NCBI GenBank assembly: GCA_009778165.1
Contig: WRKF01000176.1
Location: 1 to 32,859 of the forward strand
Direction of reading: 5' to 3'
Length of the DNA stretch: 32,859 nt
DNA from: Defluviitaleaceae bacterium
GTDB taxonomy: Bacteria > Bacillota > Clostridia > Lachnospirales > UBA5962
A program made the translations under genes and the position numbers. Every line of letters begins with the position of its first letter. Positions within the stretch are counted from its first letter, which is position 1. The notes beneath the pieces are model-generated. The model made no database searches, was not told where the DNA came from, and saw only the letters and a program-made list of their open reading frames with translations. Below are positions 24,790 to 32,859 of this stretch, piece after piece.

Positions 24790-27700
24790 AGATTCGCTCC
24801 CCCCTCTTTTATGTGGTCAACCCATTGTTTATAAAGGCGTTCGCGGGTTTCAGCTTCATCTTTGCCAACACTAAAGTCTTTCATAAAGCATTGGCTTATA
24901 GCCATTAAAACTTCGTTAGATGCGCCTATTGCGGATTGCTTGATAATTAACGCAAGTTTTTCAGATAACTCGCCATCGTCTACCGCCGTAGAAGCGTAAT
25001 TTTCAATACTGGCGCGGACATCCAATATATCTACGATTTGCCGTGATAATTTCCTAAAACTCCCGTCTTGCCATACTTCCAACGAACCCTCGCTTGAATA
25101 TTCCGCAAGCTGCTCTTCCACAAATTCACGGTTCCGGGAAGATAGGTTAAGCGCATCTATACTTTTCCTTATCTCGCTAATGTTAAAATCAAGCCGCTCT
25201 TGAACCCTGCCTTGAATCAGCATAAATATTATTTGCTTTTTTATGCCGGATATATCTGTGACAGATAAATGGTTGCTGCTTTCGTATGGCTTTACTTCGA
25301 TTTTGCATTTATTTACCTCTACCAAAACAGGCTCTACCCAATCGTTTTGGTAAACTGCCGCAACACCGCGCCCCAACTTAGAAAGTTCCTCTATCTGTTC
25401 TTTATTAAGGCTTGCGGAAAACCCAACAAGCTCACGGTCGCTTTGTTCAGGTAAGCGCATAATAATTTTTGTATTGGTATTGCGGATAACCGACATATCT
25501 AATAATCCGGGCGATTGGTCGGCTATTATGAACCCCTCCCCATAGGTTCTCATTTCCGCTATCGAATTTGCGAGCAATTCTACCGATTTCCCAAGTAAAT
25601 TTGAACTTTCGGAAGATTGCTCTGTTGATGTACGCTTTAAAAGGTTATGTGCTTCTTCAAGCACAGTAATATGTGACAACGGACTATCGATTTTCCCAGA
25701 AGTCATGCGGTATTCGTTCAACTTCATAACCAGCAAACCCATGATTAAGGATTTCGTTTCTGTTGACCCAACACGGCTTAAATCAACAATCACATTTTTG
25801 TCAAATAAATCCTCATCTGTTAAATCATCATTGCAAAAAATCAAACTGTTTAAGCCGTTAGTTAATGAATTTATGCGGGTGCATAACGCACCTGTGTAAT
25901 CGCCTTTGCTATCAGCAGAGTATTTGGATTCACTTATTACGTTTTCAATTTGCCAAAGTAAATCTTTGAAATTTGGGAATTTTTCACCTTTTGCGTTTTC
26001 GGATACAAGCAAATCCCATCCGGCTTCTACATATGCCCTTTCCATTGCATCTTTTAATATTGCGGGCATCGCCGCATACATTGGCCAACAAACATTAAAC
26101 AACTCGACAAGCCTATCCAAATGCTCCAGCACATGAATATCCGCCGGGAAACGGAAAGGGTTGATTTTAAGCAGCTTTGTTTTTTTAGGGTTTGTACCGT
26201 ATACGCACACATCGGGAAACTGACCGAATACATTCTTGTATTCGCCCTTTGCGGGTTCTATCACTAAAAACGGGATACGGTAAACCATCCTAAGCTGGTT
26301 TAATATTTCGTAAACGGTATTGCTCTTGCCAGCGCCTGTTGAGCCTGTGATAAAAGTGTGCATAGTAAGCGAGTCACGGTCAAGGCGCAAACCTGTTTTA
26401 GTTTTATTGCCCATGCTAAAAACATTGCCAAGCTCAAAATCCGGCTTATCTTCGCGGCGGCCATATTTCACGGCTTCCTTGCCAAAATCGGCGTGTTCAA
26501 TCACAGGAAAACCGCAAACCGATTTTCTTGGAAGCCCCATTTGTATTGCAAGTTCATTACCGCTTACAAGCGAGGAAGCAGTCACATGGATAGGCGATGC
26601 CTCAGAGCGGTACTCAAAAATTGGGTGAATGAAATTAGTTATATACTCACGAAGCAACGGGAGTTTCCTTTTGTCATTTTTCCCCCATAAATTTATAGCC
26701 GATGTTTCAACGCCGGACTTTTCGCCCTTCATTATCGCCCTATAGGTTCCCGCGGCCATTTCCGCTGTTTCCTGGTTGTCGGACAAAAAATAGGCGGCAC
26801 ATTCCCACATACCAAGGCTTTCACACTCGTCTATACGTTTTAATTGTAAATCAATTCGTTCAAGTGTGTTTAACAGTGGCTTGTTTTGCATCGTTAATTG
26901 CATATTACGACTCATGCCGGATGTTAACCCTCTCGTGTTTGTTGTTGATTCATTTGTGCTTTCATTAACGGAATCTGATTCCCCATAAGTTTCCGATTTA
27001 TTCTTTGTAAAATTCTCATTGGTAGTTGTTCCCGCCGTTTTTGAACTTATGGGCGTAGAGGCTAATGCAGAGGCTAATGCCGCAGTGGCGACACTTCCAA
27101 CAACGATACTTGCCCCACCTGTAAATGGGGCAAGGGCTAAACTTGCCGCACCAAGTGCCCCAGCCCCAAGACCTTTAGCAATCGAAGCAAACGCATTTTG
27201 TTTCGTTGTTGATTCGTTAACCGTGGTTCCCTTGGAATAGCTTGAACCTGTTTGTGTTGACGTATTCTTTGTGTGGGAAGTCCCACGGCTGGAGCCGCTT
27301 GAAAAAGCATCGGAAATACTTAGCGCCGTATTTGTCCCGTAGCTTAATTGCATAGTTGCAAACGGTGAAAGCTGTGTATAAATCATTTCGTATGCATGGC
27401 GCATTTCTGCCAACTGCTCAGTTGGTGCGCTTTTCGCTAATACAACGGCAGTGTACCGCTGCCCTTGCATAGCAAGAGCGAGTTTTTCAAGCCCTTGAAT
27501 AAACCGCTCATTGTCGGTAAATTCATCGTCTTTGTTTTTAGCGACACAGGAAACCGAGGCAATATTTTTTGATTCAATATTGCCAAGAAAAACCTCCGCA
27601 TCAGAGTTAAGCAAATCACCTGTTTTAACGCCAGGGAATTGACCGCGCAATGCGTTTTGCAAAGTATCTTTCAGTGATTTTGTTGTGCGTTTATCATCAA

Positions 27701-28088
27701 GGGAACGAACACCCATATAAAAGTCCGTTTGTTGCCCATTACTGTCAGCGATGATAAAAACACCACAATTAAGATGCTGAACAGAATTAAACACGGACGC
27801 AAATTTATATGTGGAATATTCGTCTTTCTGATAAACCATTTCGTTTATCTTGAAAAGGCGAATGTCATCAATATCTTTCAAACTATCATCTAAGGAAACG
27901 ACTTCCAATTCAGTCAACTTTGTTAGATAGTTTTTTAAAACAATGTCATCGACAAGCAAGCTCGCTTCCTCAAGCTGCCGCTGCAATTCGTTATAACCCG
28001 GCATATTGCTTTTAGGCATGGCAACCGAATCGGAGGAAGACATTTTCAATTCGTTTTTATTAGACGATGTGGCAAGGTTGTCATTCAT
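24786..28088 (-). CDS. HerA/FtsK-superfamily ATPase (DUF87-like) with hydrophobic insert
   Basis: This 1100-aa protein is a ring-type translocase by fold. The ATPase part (about 560-930) has Walker A GSTGAGKS (582-589), the HerA signature IEPAKGEYKNV (610-620), Walker B TVLEEAH (808-814) and the IIADQSP sensor strand (854-860). The N-terminal 60-250 region (LRGQFPG near 147) recurs in related DUF87 proteins. Unusual is residues 255-395: two long Ser/Thr/Asn-rich low-complexity tracts flank a glycine-alanine hydrophobic stretch (301-345, GLGAGALGAASLALAPFTGG), which could insert in a membrane. It overlaps the toxin start by 4 nt (ATGA), and AAGGAGGAG lies upstream. DNA pumping or protein export are both possible for the superfamily; the context favours a role with the toxin. 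Confidence 0.85.
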   Translation of the reverse strand: MNDNLATSSNKNELKMSSSDSVAMPKSNMPGYNELQRQLEEASLLVDDIVLKNYLTKLTELEVVSLDDSLKDIDDIRLFKINEMVYQKDEYSTYKFASVFNSVQHLNCGVFIIADSNGQQTDFYMGVRSLDDKRTTKSLKDTLQNALRGQFPGVKTGDLLNSDAEVFLGNIESKNIASVSCVAKNKDDEFTDNERFIQGLEKLALAMQGQRYTAVVLAKSAPTEQLAEMRHAYEMIYTQLSPFATMQLSYGTNTALSISDAFSSGSSRGTSHTKNTSTQTGSSYSKGTTVNESTTKQNAFASIAKGLGAGALGAASLALAPFTGGASIVVGSVATAALASALASTPISSKTAGTTTNENFTKNKSETYGESDSVNESTNESTTNTRGLTSGMSRNMQLTMQNKPLLNTLERIDLQLKRIDECESLGMWECAAYFLSDNQETAEMAAGTYRAIMKGEKSGVETSAINLWGKNDKRKLPLLREYITNFIHPIFEYRSEASPIHVTASSLVSGNELAIQMGLPRKSVCGFPVIEHADFGKEAVKYGRREDKPDFELGNVFSMGNKTKTGLRLDRDSLTMHTFITGSTGAGKSNTVYEILNQLRMVYRIPFLVIEPAKGEYKNVFGQFPDVCVYGTNPKKTKLLKINPFRFPADIHVLEHLDRLVELFNVCWPMYAAMPAILKDAMERAYVEAGWDLLVSENAKGEKFPNFKDLLWQIENVISESKYSADSKGDYTGALCTRINSLTNGLNSLIFCNDDLTDEDLFDKNVIVDLSRVGSTETKSLIMGLLVMKLNEYRMTSGKIDSPLSHITVLEEAHNLLKRTSTEQSSESSNLLGKSVELLANSIAEMRTYGEGFIIADQSPGLLDMSVIRNTNTKIIMRLPEQSDRELVGFSASLNKEQIEELSKLGRGVAAVYQNDWVEPVLVEVNKCKIEVKPYESSNHLSVTDISGIKKQIIFMLIQGRVQERLDFNISEIRKSIDALNLSSRNREFVEEQLAEYSSEGSLEVWQDGSFRKLSRQIVDILDVRASIENYASTAVDDGELSEKLALIIKQSAIGASNEVLMAISQCFMKDFSVGKDEAETRERLYKQWVDHIKEGGANL

Positions 28089-28092
28089 ACCA

Positions 28093-28665
28093 TCACTCCT
28101 CCTTTGTCGCTACCGTAACTACCGTGCCTACAACTACTGCACCCGCCGCCGCTCCGGCAATAACCGGCAAATTCGCGGCTACGGCTATCGTGCCGCCGAC
28201 AACTCCGCCCGCAACAGCGCCCGCCGCAATTTTAGTGCTACGGTATGATATAATTCTGCCGCTTTGCTCATCTTGCCATTTTTGCTCTTGATAGCTTTTT
28301 CCTGATTGGGGCGTAGTTTGTCTTTGCACAGGTCTGCTCGTCACAGTTGATTGCTGTGGTCGTGTCGTAACAGGGCGCAACTTCATAACCACTTTTTTCA
28401 GATGGTCTACTCTTTCGCGAGAAAAGTTCCCTACTACTTGAACCATCAGCTTGTTCATGTAGTCATCATCCCACGTGGAACTGTCATTGTTGATTTCGCG
28501 CCCATCATGCGCTTCATATAAACCAGCTACGCCTCTTGCGGTGTTGTCCATTTGATTGAACTCACTAAACGTAGGGTCAACAAGCATACTGTCTTTCATC
28601 ATAATGCGAATGCCTCTTACATCGCCTGCTGAGACTGCGCTTCTAAAAGTATCTGTAATTGCCAT
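28093..28665 (-). CDS. Small protein with C-terminal glycine-zipper membrane segment
   Basis: I know no function for this 190-aa protein. Residues 1-97 form a compact helical domain (SAGDVRGIRIMMKDSMLVDP and YMNKLMVQVVGNFSRERVDH are its conserved-looking stretches). A Thr/Gln/Pro-rich linker (98-143) follows, and then a double glycine-zipper hydrophobic region (145-187, GAVAGGVVGG and AGAAAGAVVVG) ends in TKEE. This would suit an inner-membrane insert or oligomeric pore. I use the ATG at 28665, because AAGGAGG sits 7 nt upstream; a frame open to 28701 would run into the GTPase gene. The gene lies between the large GTPase and the ATPase, with gaps of 13 and 4 nt. Confidence 0.75.
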   Translation of the reverse strand: MAITDTFRSAVSAGDVRGIRIMMKDSMLVDPTFSEFNQMDNTARGVAGLYEAHDGREINNDSSTWDDDYMNKLMVQVVGNFSRERVDHLKKVVMKLRPVTTRPQQSTVTSRPVQRQTTPQSGKSYQEQKWQDEQSGRIISYRSTKIAAGAVAGGVVGGTIAVAANLPVIAGAAAGAVVVGTVVTVATKEE

Positions 28666-28678
28666 AATGATAACCTCC

Positions 28679-30991
28679 TTAGATTTCAAGTATTGATTCA
28701 ACTTTTGACTTTATTTCTTCAAGCCATTTCAATTTGGGTTCTAATTCTTTGATACGCTCATCGGCTTTTTCTTTATCGGTAGCGTAGCTTTCAAGCACAT
28801 CGAGTTTTTCTTTAAGCACATTATCAAGGTGCTTAAACTCAAGGTTAAAGCGGTCCGCGATTCGTTTCGATTGTTGTATCGCGTATTTGCCGGCGGCTTC
28901 TCCGTTATCGTACAGGATTTGCTGTACGGGGCGGAAAAACTCTTGCGCCAACGCATCCCCGTAAATATATTTTACTGTTTTATACGTTGCACGGTAGTAG
29001 CCTTTTTCTTGTGACCACGTCCACGGTTTGTACCATTTTTTATCGGTGTTCGCAACCCACTCCTCACCGTCTTTGACTTCTTTTTCCTTTACCAACTTTT
29101 TGGTAGAAAAACCGCCATATGAAATACTGCCACCCATCAATTTTAGTGGGTCAATTTTTATACCAACAAGGTTTTCAGAGTCAACTTCTTCTGCCAATGA
29201 AGCAAGTTTTTTACGATAACCTTCAAGCAACACATCGCTTGTATTTATCAAATTATTTCTTATGAGTTCGTCTAACTCCACTTCAAAATCCGGCTCAAGT
29301 TTCTTTGCAAACTTTCCAAGACGTTCAACTTCGTCCTCAGCATCATGTAAATCCAGTTGTCGTCCGCGCAATTTGTCAATGCGCTTTGTTATGCGGCTTT
29401 GAAATTTTTGAATGATACCTTCAACGACTTCCTTAGAATCATCGTTGACCTTAACAACGGCATCATCAACAGCATTCTTGAATTTTTTCGCTTCTTCCGC
29501 ACTATCCATTTTTTTACGGATGTCGGCAATTTTCTTTACAAACTCTTCACTTTTTTCGCGGTTTTCAGCAAGTTCGCGTTTTAGTTTCTCAAAATTACCA
29601 AGTTCCTCAAGTTTATTCGTAAACGTATCTACGATATTTTTAATTTTTGCTGTTTTTGCGTATTTTTGCACATACTGACGGATTGCCGCTTCAATAGAAA
29701 CTATACCCGTGTGAATCAACGCCTCATGTTGGTTTTCGTTATCCCGCCCTTCATATGAAGAACGCACTTCATCAAGCTGCCCTTTTATTTCGCCGCGAAT
29801 GCTTGCGGGGAGCGGGGCGTATTCTTCAAAATATAGTCCATTAGCGGGACGATTTAACTTTTTTACCTTTACTTCGGTTTCGTCAATAGTATCATCATCA
29901 ACATCGGCACCGCTCATAATCATGCGAAGATTAAGCGCGGGCAAAGCCGCCGCCGGAAATAAGTTAGGATTGTCTACCCCGTGTGTTTTAAGATACGAGC
30001 GTACACGTTCCAAAGTTTGATTGGTATCGCCATCTTCTTTCTTGCGGTCATCAAGTTTATTAACTACAAAAATAAAACGGTCTTTTGATTGCTTGCCACT
30101 AACCGCCATGCTTTCGGCAACATCCTTCAAGAGAGCATTGTCGTCATCAGTACCAAATTCACCTGTCATTATGTAGAGGACAAGCGCTTTGGACGATTTT
30201 CCGAGAAGTTCACTCTGTACCTTCCTATGACGCAGGTCACGCGAGTTATTCGGACCGGGTGTATCAATTAAAACAAGTGAAACATCATCTGAAGATACAA
30301 AAGGAATATTCCCCGATATCTTAATGACATATACGTTGTCGTCAGCGTTAAGACGCTCCATAATCGGTAGAGATAAAACAGCATGCGCTTCCATCAAATG
30401 ATTTTCCTTGTCATAAGCCTCAGCTTGAAAAGGTATATTGTCGCTTGATATATCTTTTATGCGCGTAATAATAGCTGTGCAAGCCTCCATTTTTGAAGGC
30501 ATCAGTTTTGAACCTATCATTGCGTTAATAAGTGTAGATTTTCCGGCACTCATTGTTGCGACCACGCACACTTCAAAATCACTGCTCTTAGCGTGTTGGA
30601 ACGCACTTATTATTTGCTCGTGGCGAAGTTCCTCAAAAGGACCTTTTAGAATTTCATCAAAAACACCAGCAATGAGAGCCTCTTTATCTGAGGTTTCTTT
30701 TGCTCGTATACGTTCTTTAATTTCAGCATTGATTTCTCCCCGCCCATTAGCCTCTGTAAAAACACTTATTATATCCTCGTAATCGAGAAGCGTTCCATGA
30801 AACTCTATCTCGAAAGCGGTATCGTTGTATTCATCAACGAGCATACGCGGAAGTTCTTCAACCCATCCTTGTAAGCGGGAACCAACAGCACTCTTTTCGC
30901 CAATCGAACTGTTTTGTTTAAGTTTTTTTCCATCCACTATAATTTCCGTTTCGAGTTTATAGGGGTTGTACTTTATTGATACCTTTTTCAT
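28679..30991 (-). CDS. Dynamin-like GTPase, large
   Basis: The 770-aa protein has a dynamin-type G domain: G1 MSAGKST (147-153), switch-I Thr in CTAIIT (171-176), G3 DTPG (243-246) and G4 NKLD (311-314). An N-terminal module (KVSIKYNPYKLETEI and a FHGTLLDYEDI stretch) precedes it. Long charged helices at about 450-600 and 705-770 would form the stalk. Between them, an aromatic patch KKWYKPWTWSQEKGYY (651-666) may be the membrane-touching paddle. Bacterial dynamins reshape or tether membranes; several protect against phage. It overlaps the smaller GTPase gene by 4 nt and has GGAGG upstream. The tandem pair suggests a heteromeric complex, as in the Campylobacter DLP1/2 type. Confidence 0.87.
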   Translation of the reverse strand: MKKVSIKYNPYKLETEIIVDGKKLKQNSSIGEKSAVGSRLQGWVEELPRMLVDEYNDTAFEIEFHGTLLDYEDIISVFTEANGRGEINAEIKERIRAKETSDKEALIAGVFDEILKGPFEELRHEQIISAFQHAKSSDFEVCVVATMSAGKSTLINAMIGSKLMPSKMEACTAIITRIKDISSDNIPFQAEAYDKENHLMEAHAVLSLPIMERLNADDNVYVIKISGNIPFVSSDDVSLVLIDTPGPNNSRDLRHRKVQSELLGKSSKALVLYIMTGEFGTDDDNALLKDVAESMAVSGKQSKDRFIFVVNKLDDRKKEDGDTNQTLERVRSYLKTHGVDNPNLFPAAALPALNLRMIMSGADVDDDTIDETEVKVKKLNRPANGLYFEEYAPLPASIRGEIKGQLDEVRSSYEGRDNENQHEALIHTGIVSIEAAIRQYVQKYAKTAKIKNIVDTFTNKLEELGNFEKLKRELAENREKSEEFVKKIADIRKKMDSAEEAKKFKNAVDDAVVKVNDDSKEVVEGIIQKFQSRITKRIDKLRGRQLDLHDAEDEVERLGKFAKKLEPDFEVELDELIRNNLINTSDVLLEGYRKKLASLAEEVDSENLVGIKIDPLKLMGGSISYGGFSTKKLVKEKEVKDGEEWVANTDKKWYKPWTWSQEKGYYRATYKTVKYIYGDALAQEFFRPVQQILYDNGEAAGKYAIQQSKRIADRFNLEFKHLDNVLKEKLDVLESYATDKEKADERIKELEPKLKWLEEIKSKVESILEI

Positions 30992-32355
30992 GCGCTTATA
31001 CCTCCATACAGAATGTTTTCAAGACCAAATAGCCCGGATATGAAACTCATTTTAACCAACTCATCATGGTTTGGTTTTTTATCTGCAAGTGTCTCATGAT
31101 AATATATCGACAAGTCATATTCTGGCTTATTGAATTTTTTAATGTATAAGTCAAGTACATCTTGCTCGTCCTCGCTCAAATTTTCATTGCCTTGCTTCAT
31201 TTTTAACAACAATGAAAAATAGGCAGACATTGGGCAAATTATCGGGTTTTTGAAACCGATATTTTCTAAATCGGCTTTTACGCCGTTGATACTTGCAGAG
31301 ATTGAATCATCTATGCTTTTGAAGCAATCCAGTTTATTGAGAACAAATATAACTTTTTCATTCGGCACATTTTCAAAAATGTATTTCAAATATTTAATCT
31401 CATCATCTGTGCCAAGCAAAGTCGCGTTTATTACATAAATCAATTTATCATATTTTTCTTCGGCGATTGCCTTGCGAGCCACTTTACCGTGATTGCTGTT
31501 TAACGCGGAGTTTACCCCGGGCGTATCTATTAAGCAGATTCTTTTTTGTGGGTGCCCCGTTGCCCTAAAGAAGGAAGCAACACTTGAAACAGTTTCCCGC
31601 CCAACACCTAATAAATCATTGTGTGTTACATCTAGGTTGAGCTGCGATGCAATCAAATGAAGCCGGTTATCTTCAAATGGCTTATTGTAGATATAACAAA
31701 GGTTAGCTGTACAAGCCTCCTGCGATGTTCTCATTATGGGTTTACCTATCAAAGCATTTATAAGCGTTGACTTGCCTGCACTCATATTAGCTGTAACCAT
31801 TACGCGCATAACCGATTGTGATGTAAAATTATGGTTAATGCGAAATTGTGTAATAAATCGCTCTGCATCTGCAAATAATGGTGGAATCTCCGCATTACTA
31901 AAAAGAAGCACACACAGTTTGTTAAGTCTTTTTTGTTTTCGTTCGTTTAGATATTCCGCCACTATATCAAATGCCTTGCTTGTCGGGGCTATATCCATCA
32001 GGATAAGGGCGGTATCGCACAAAAGCATTGAACAGTACCCGCGCTTCCAAGGTTTCAAAAAATCACCAGTTATTGTTTTTATAGCGGCACCAAAAGCATC
32101 AGGAGTCAGTGGTAATGGTGCATTGTCCCCAATCAGCAAAGCGCGGTATTGCGACAATCTGGCTTCTGTATATTCCTTATCAACCGCACATGATTTTGTT
32201 AAATATTCAAGAGATGCAAAATAAACCAGCCGGGTTTTCAGCCTTCTTTTTAATAGCGGGTGATCGCAAAAATCAAGCGATGTTGCAAACCCGCTCATTT
32301 TTATATCGCACAATTGAGTGAAACAATCAACTAGACGGTTATACTCATTACTCAT
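30988..32355 (-). CDS. Dynamin-like GTPase, small
   Basis: This 455-aa protein shares the G motifs of its neighbour: NMSAGKSTLINALIGKP (190-206), CTAN switch region (215-218), DTPG (277-280) and NKLD (340-343). A helical N-terminal region of about 185 residues with no clear family stands before the G domain, and only about 90 residues follow G4, so the usual long C-terminal stalk is missing. It may therefore act as a regulator or partner of the larger GTPase. It overlaps the WYL gene by 8 nt and the large GTPase by 4 nt; GAGGGG precedes the ATG. Confidence 0.85.
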   Translation of the reverse strand: MSNEYNRLVDCFTQLCDIKMSGFATSLDFCDHPLLKRRLKTRLVYFASLEYLTKSCAVDKEYTEARLSQYRALLIGDNAPLPLTPDAFGAAIKTITGDFLKPWKRGYCSMLLCDTALILMDIAPTSKAFDIVAEYLNERKQKRLNKLCVLLFSNAEIPPLFADAERFITQFRINHNFTSQSVMRVMVTANMSAGKSTLINALIGKPIMRTSQEACTANLCYIYNKPFEDNRLHLIASQLNLDVTHNDLLGVGRETVSSVASFFRATGHPQKRICLIDTPGVNSALNSNHGKVARKAIAEEKYDKLIYVINATLLGTDDEIKYLKYIFENVPNEKVIFVLNKLDCFKSIDDSISASINGVKADLENIGFKNPIICPMSAYFSLLLKMKQGNENLSEDEQDVLDLYIKKFNKPEYDLSIYYHETLADKKPNHDELVKMSFISGLFGLENILYGGISA

Positions 32356-32859
32356 ACATTCCCCTCATTTTTTCCACTTCTTCCTTTACCTCTTGTACAA
32401 AATCCGCAGGGCTAATTACTTTCACCCAAGTCCCCTGGCTAAGCAGGAACATTTTTATCCCATCTCCATAGACCTCTGCTTCCAGCAGATATTTTTCCCG
32501 CTTGCGCTCAATAATCTTGGCAGTGGGCAGCTTGTCCAATATCGCCTGCACCGAAGGCCCGGTGTACCAGAACCGTATCTGCCGCAACTTGCCGTAAAAC
32601 ATGAACTGGCTGCGTTTGCGAAGCTCTCCTTCGTCGAAGTGCGGAACCAGTTTCACATCAAACCGCTTGCGGTGTTCCACTATGCCTGTTATCCTGTCCA
32701 GCCGAAAATATCGCGGCTCGTCGTATTGGTCGGGATAGTATGCGATCAAGTAAAAGTAATATTCCGAAAACATCAGCGAAATAGGCTGTATCCGTTTTTC
32801 TGACAGACTGCGGTCTTTTCGGTAGTAGTTGATGGAGATTTCCTTTTGGTTGGTAATTG
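32348..32859 (-). CDS. WYL-domain transcriptional regulator (partial, 3' end only)
   Basis: The frame is open to the window edge, so the N-terminal part is missing. What is seen matches a WYL domain: INYYRKDRSLSEKRIQPISL leads into MFSEYYFYLIAYYP, followed by EPRYFRLDRITGIVEHRKRF (the R-LDRI segment of the family) and a C-terminal WCX-like extension. Full-length relatives are about 300 aa with an N-terminal winged helix. WYL proteins are known ligand-sensing repressors, and several control phage-defence operons (for example BrxR and CapW). An internal ATG at 32773 is not the start. The gene is directly coupled to the GTPase gene, so the regulator is probably co-transcribed with what it controls. 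Confidence 0.8.
   Translation of the reverse strand, partial: ITNQKEISINYYRKDRSLSEKRIQPISLMFSEYYFYLIAYYPDQYDEPRYFRLDRITGIVEHRKRFDVKLVPHFDEGELRKRSQFMFYGKLRQIRFWYTGPSVQAILDKLPTAKIIERKREKYLLEAEVYGDGIKMFLLSQGTWVKVISPADFVQEVKEEVEKMRGMYE

Overview
The window looks like chromosomal DNA of a low-GC Firmicute, most probably a motile member of the Clostridia. The evidence is the gene order (glmU-prs-pth-mfd facing tilS-hpt-ftsH), strong AGGAGG-type ribosome sites, TTG/GTG starts, a MEP-pathway IspD, a chemoreceptor and soj/spo0J-type ParA/ParB. No RNA gene, CRISPR array or transposase gene was seen. The species cannot be named from the sequence alone.

Layout. 1-270: intergenic, with a palindromic repeat, a dispersed repeat and the glmU promoter. 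271-6706 (+): glmU, prs, pth, mfd, tightly packed (cell-wall precursor, PRPP, peptidyl-tRNA recycling, transcription-repair coupling). 6815-16226 (-), transcribed right to left: GNAT acetyltransferase, parA, parB, tilS, hpt, ftsH, SAM methyltransferase, chemoreceptor; gaps are 32 nt or less, so this is probably one long operon. 16432-17604 (-): a single-chain IspD-RNase HI fusion. 18250-21678 (-): a large secreted M14 zinc peptidase with its own promoter and hairpin terminator, bracketed by inverted copies of a repeat of about 175-190 bp. 22240-23640: a scarred strip with a duplicated terminator-like hairpin (80 bp, two copies), a small orphan gene, and two broken gene remnants of the kind left by toxin-immunity or conflict-gene turnover.

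23678-32859 (-): an accessory operon that continues past the right edge. In transcription order it encodes a WYL-domain regulator (partial), a 455-aa dynamin-like GTPase, a 770-aa dynamin-like GTPase, a 190-aa protein with a C-terminal glycine-zipper membrane segment, an 1100-aa HerA/FtsK-type (DUF87-like) ATPase with an internal glycine-rich hydrophobic insert between Ser/Thr/Asn-rich linkers, a 279-aa DNA/RNA non-specific endonuclease toxin, and a 91-aa YezG-like immunity protein. Most junctions are 4-nt ATGA overlaps. Two membrane-remodelling GTPases, two potentially membrane-inserting partners and a translocation-type ATPase coupled to a nuclease toxin and its antidote suggest an uncharacterised toxin-delivery or phage-defence machine. 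This is inference from domains and order; no function has been shown here.

The intergenic DNA carries at least three repeat families: palindromes of about 50 bp with a conserved loop (near 51-97, 6749-6799 and 16272-16321), the repeat around the peptidase with a partial third copy upstream of glmU, and the duplicated hairpin at 22251-22331 and 22858-22937.
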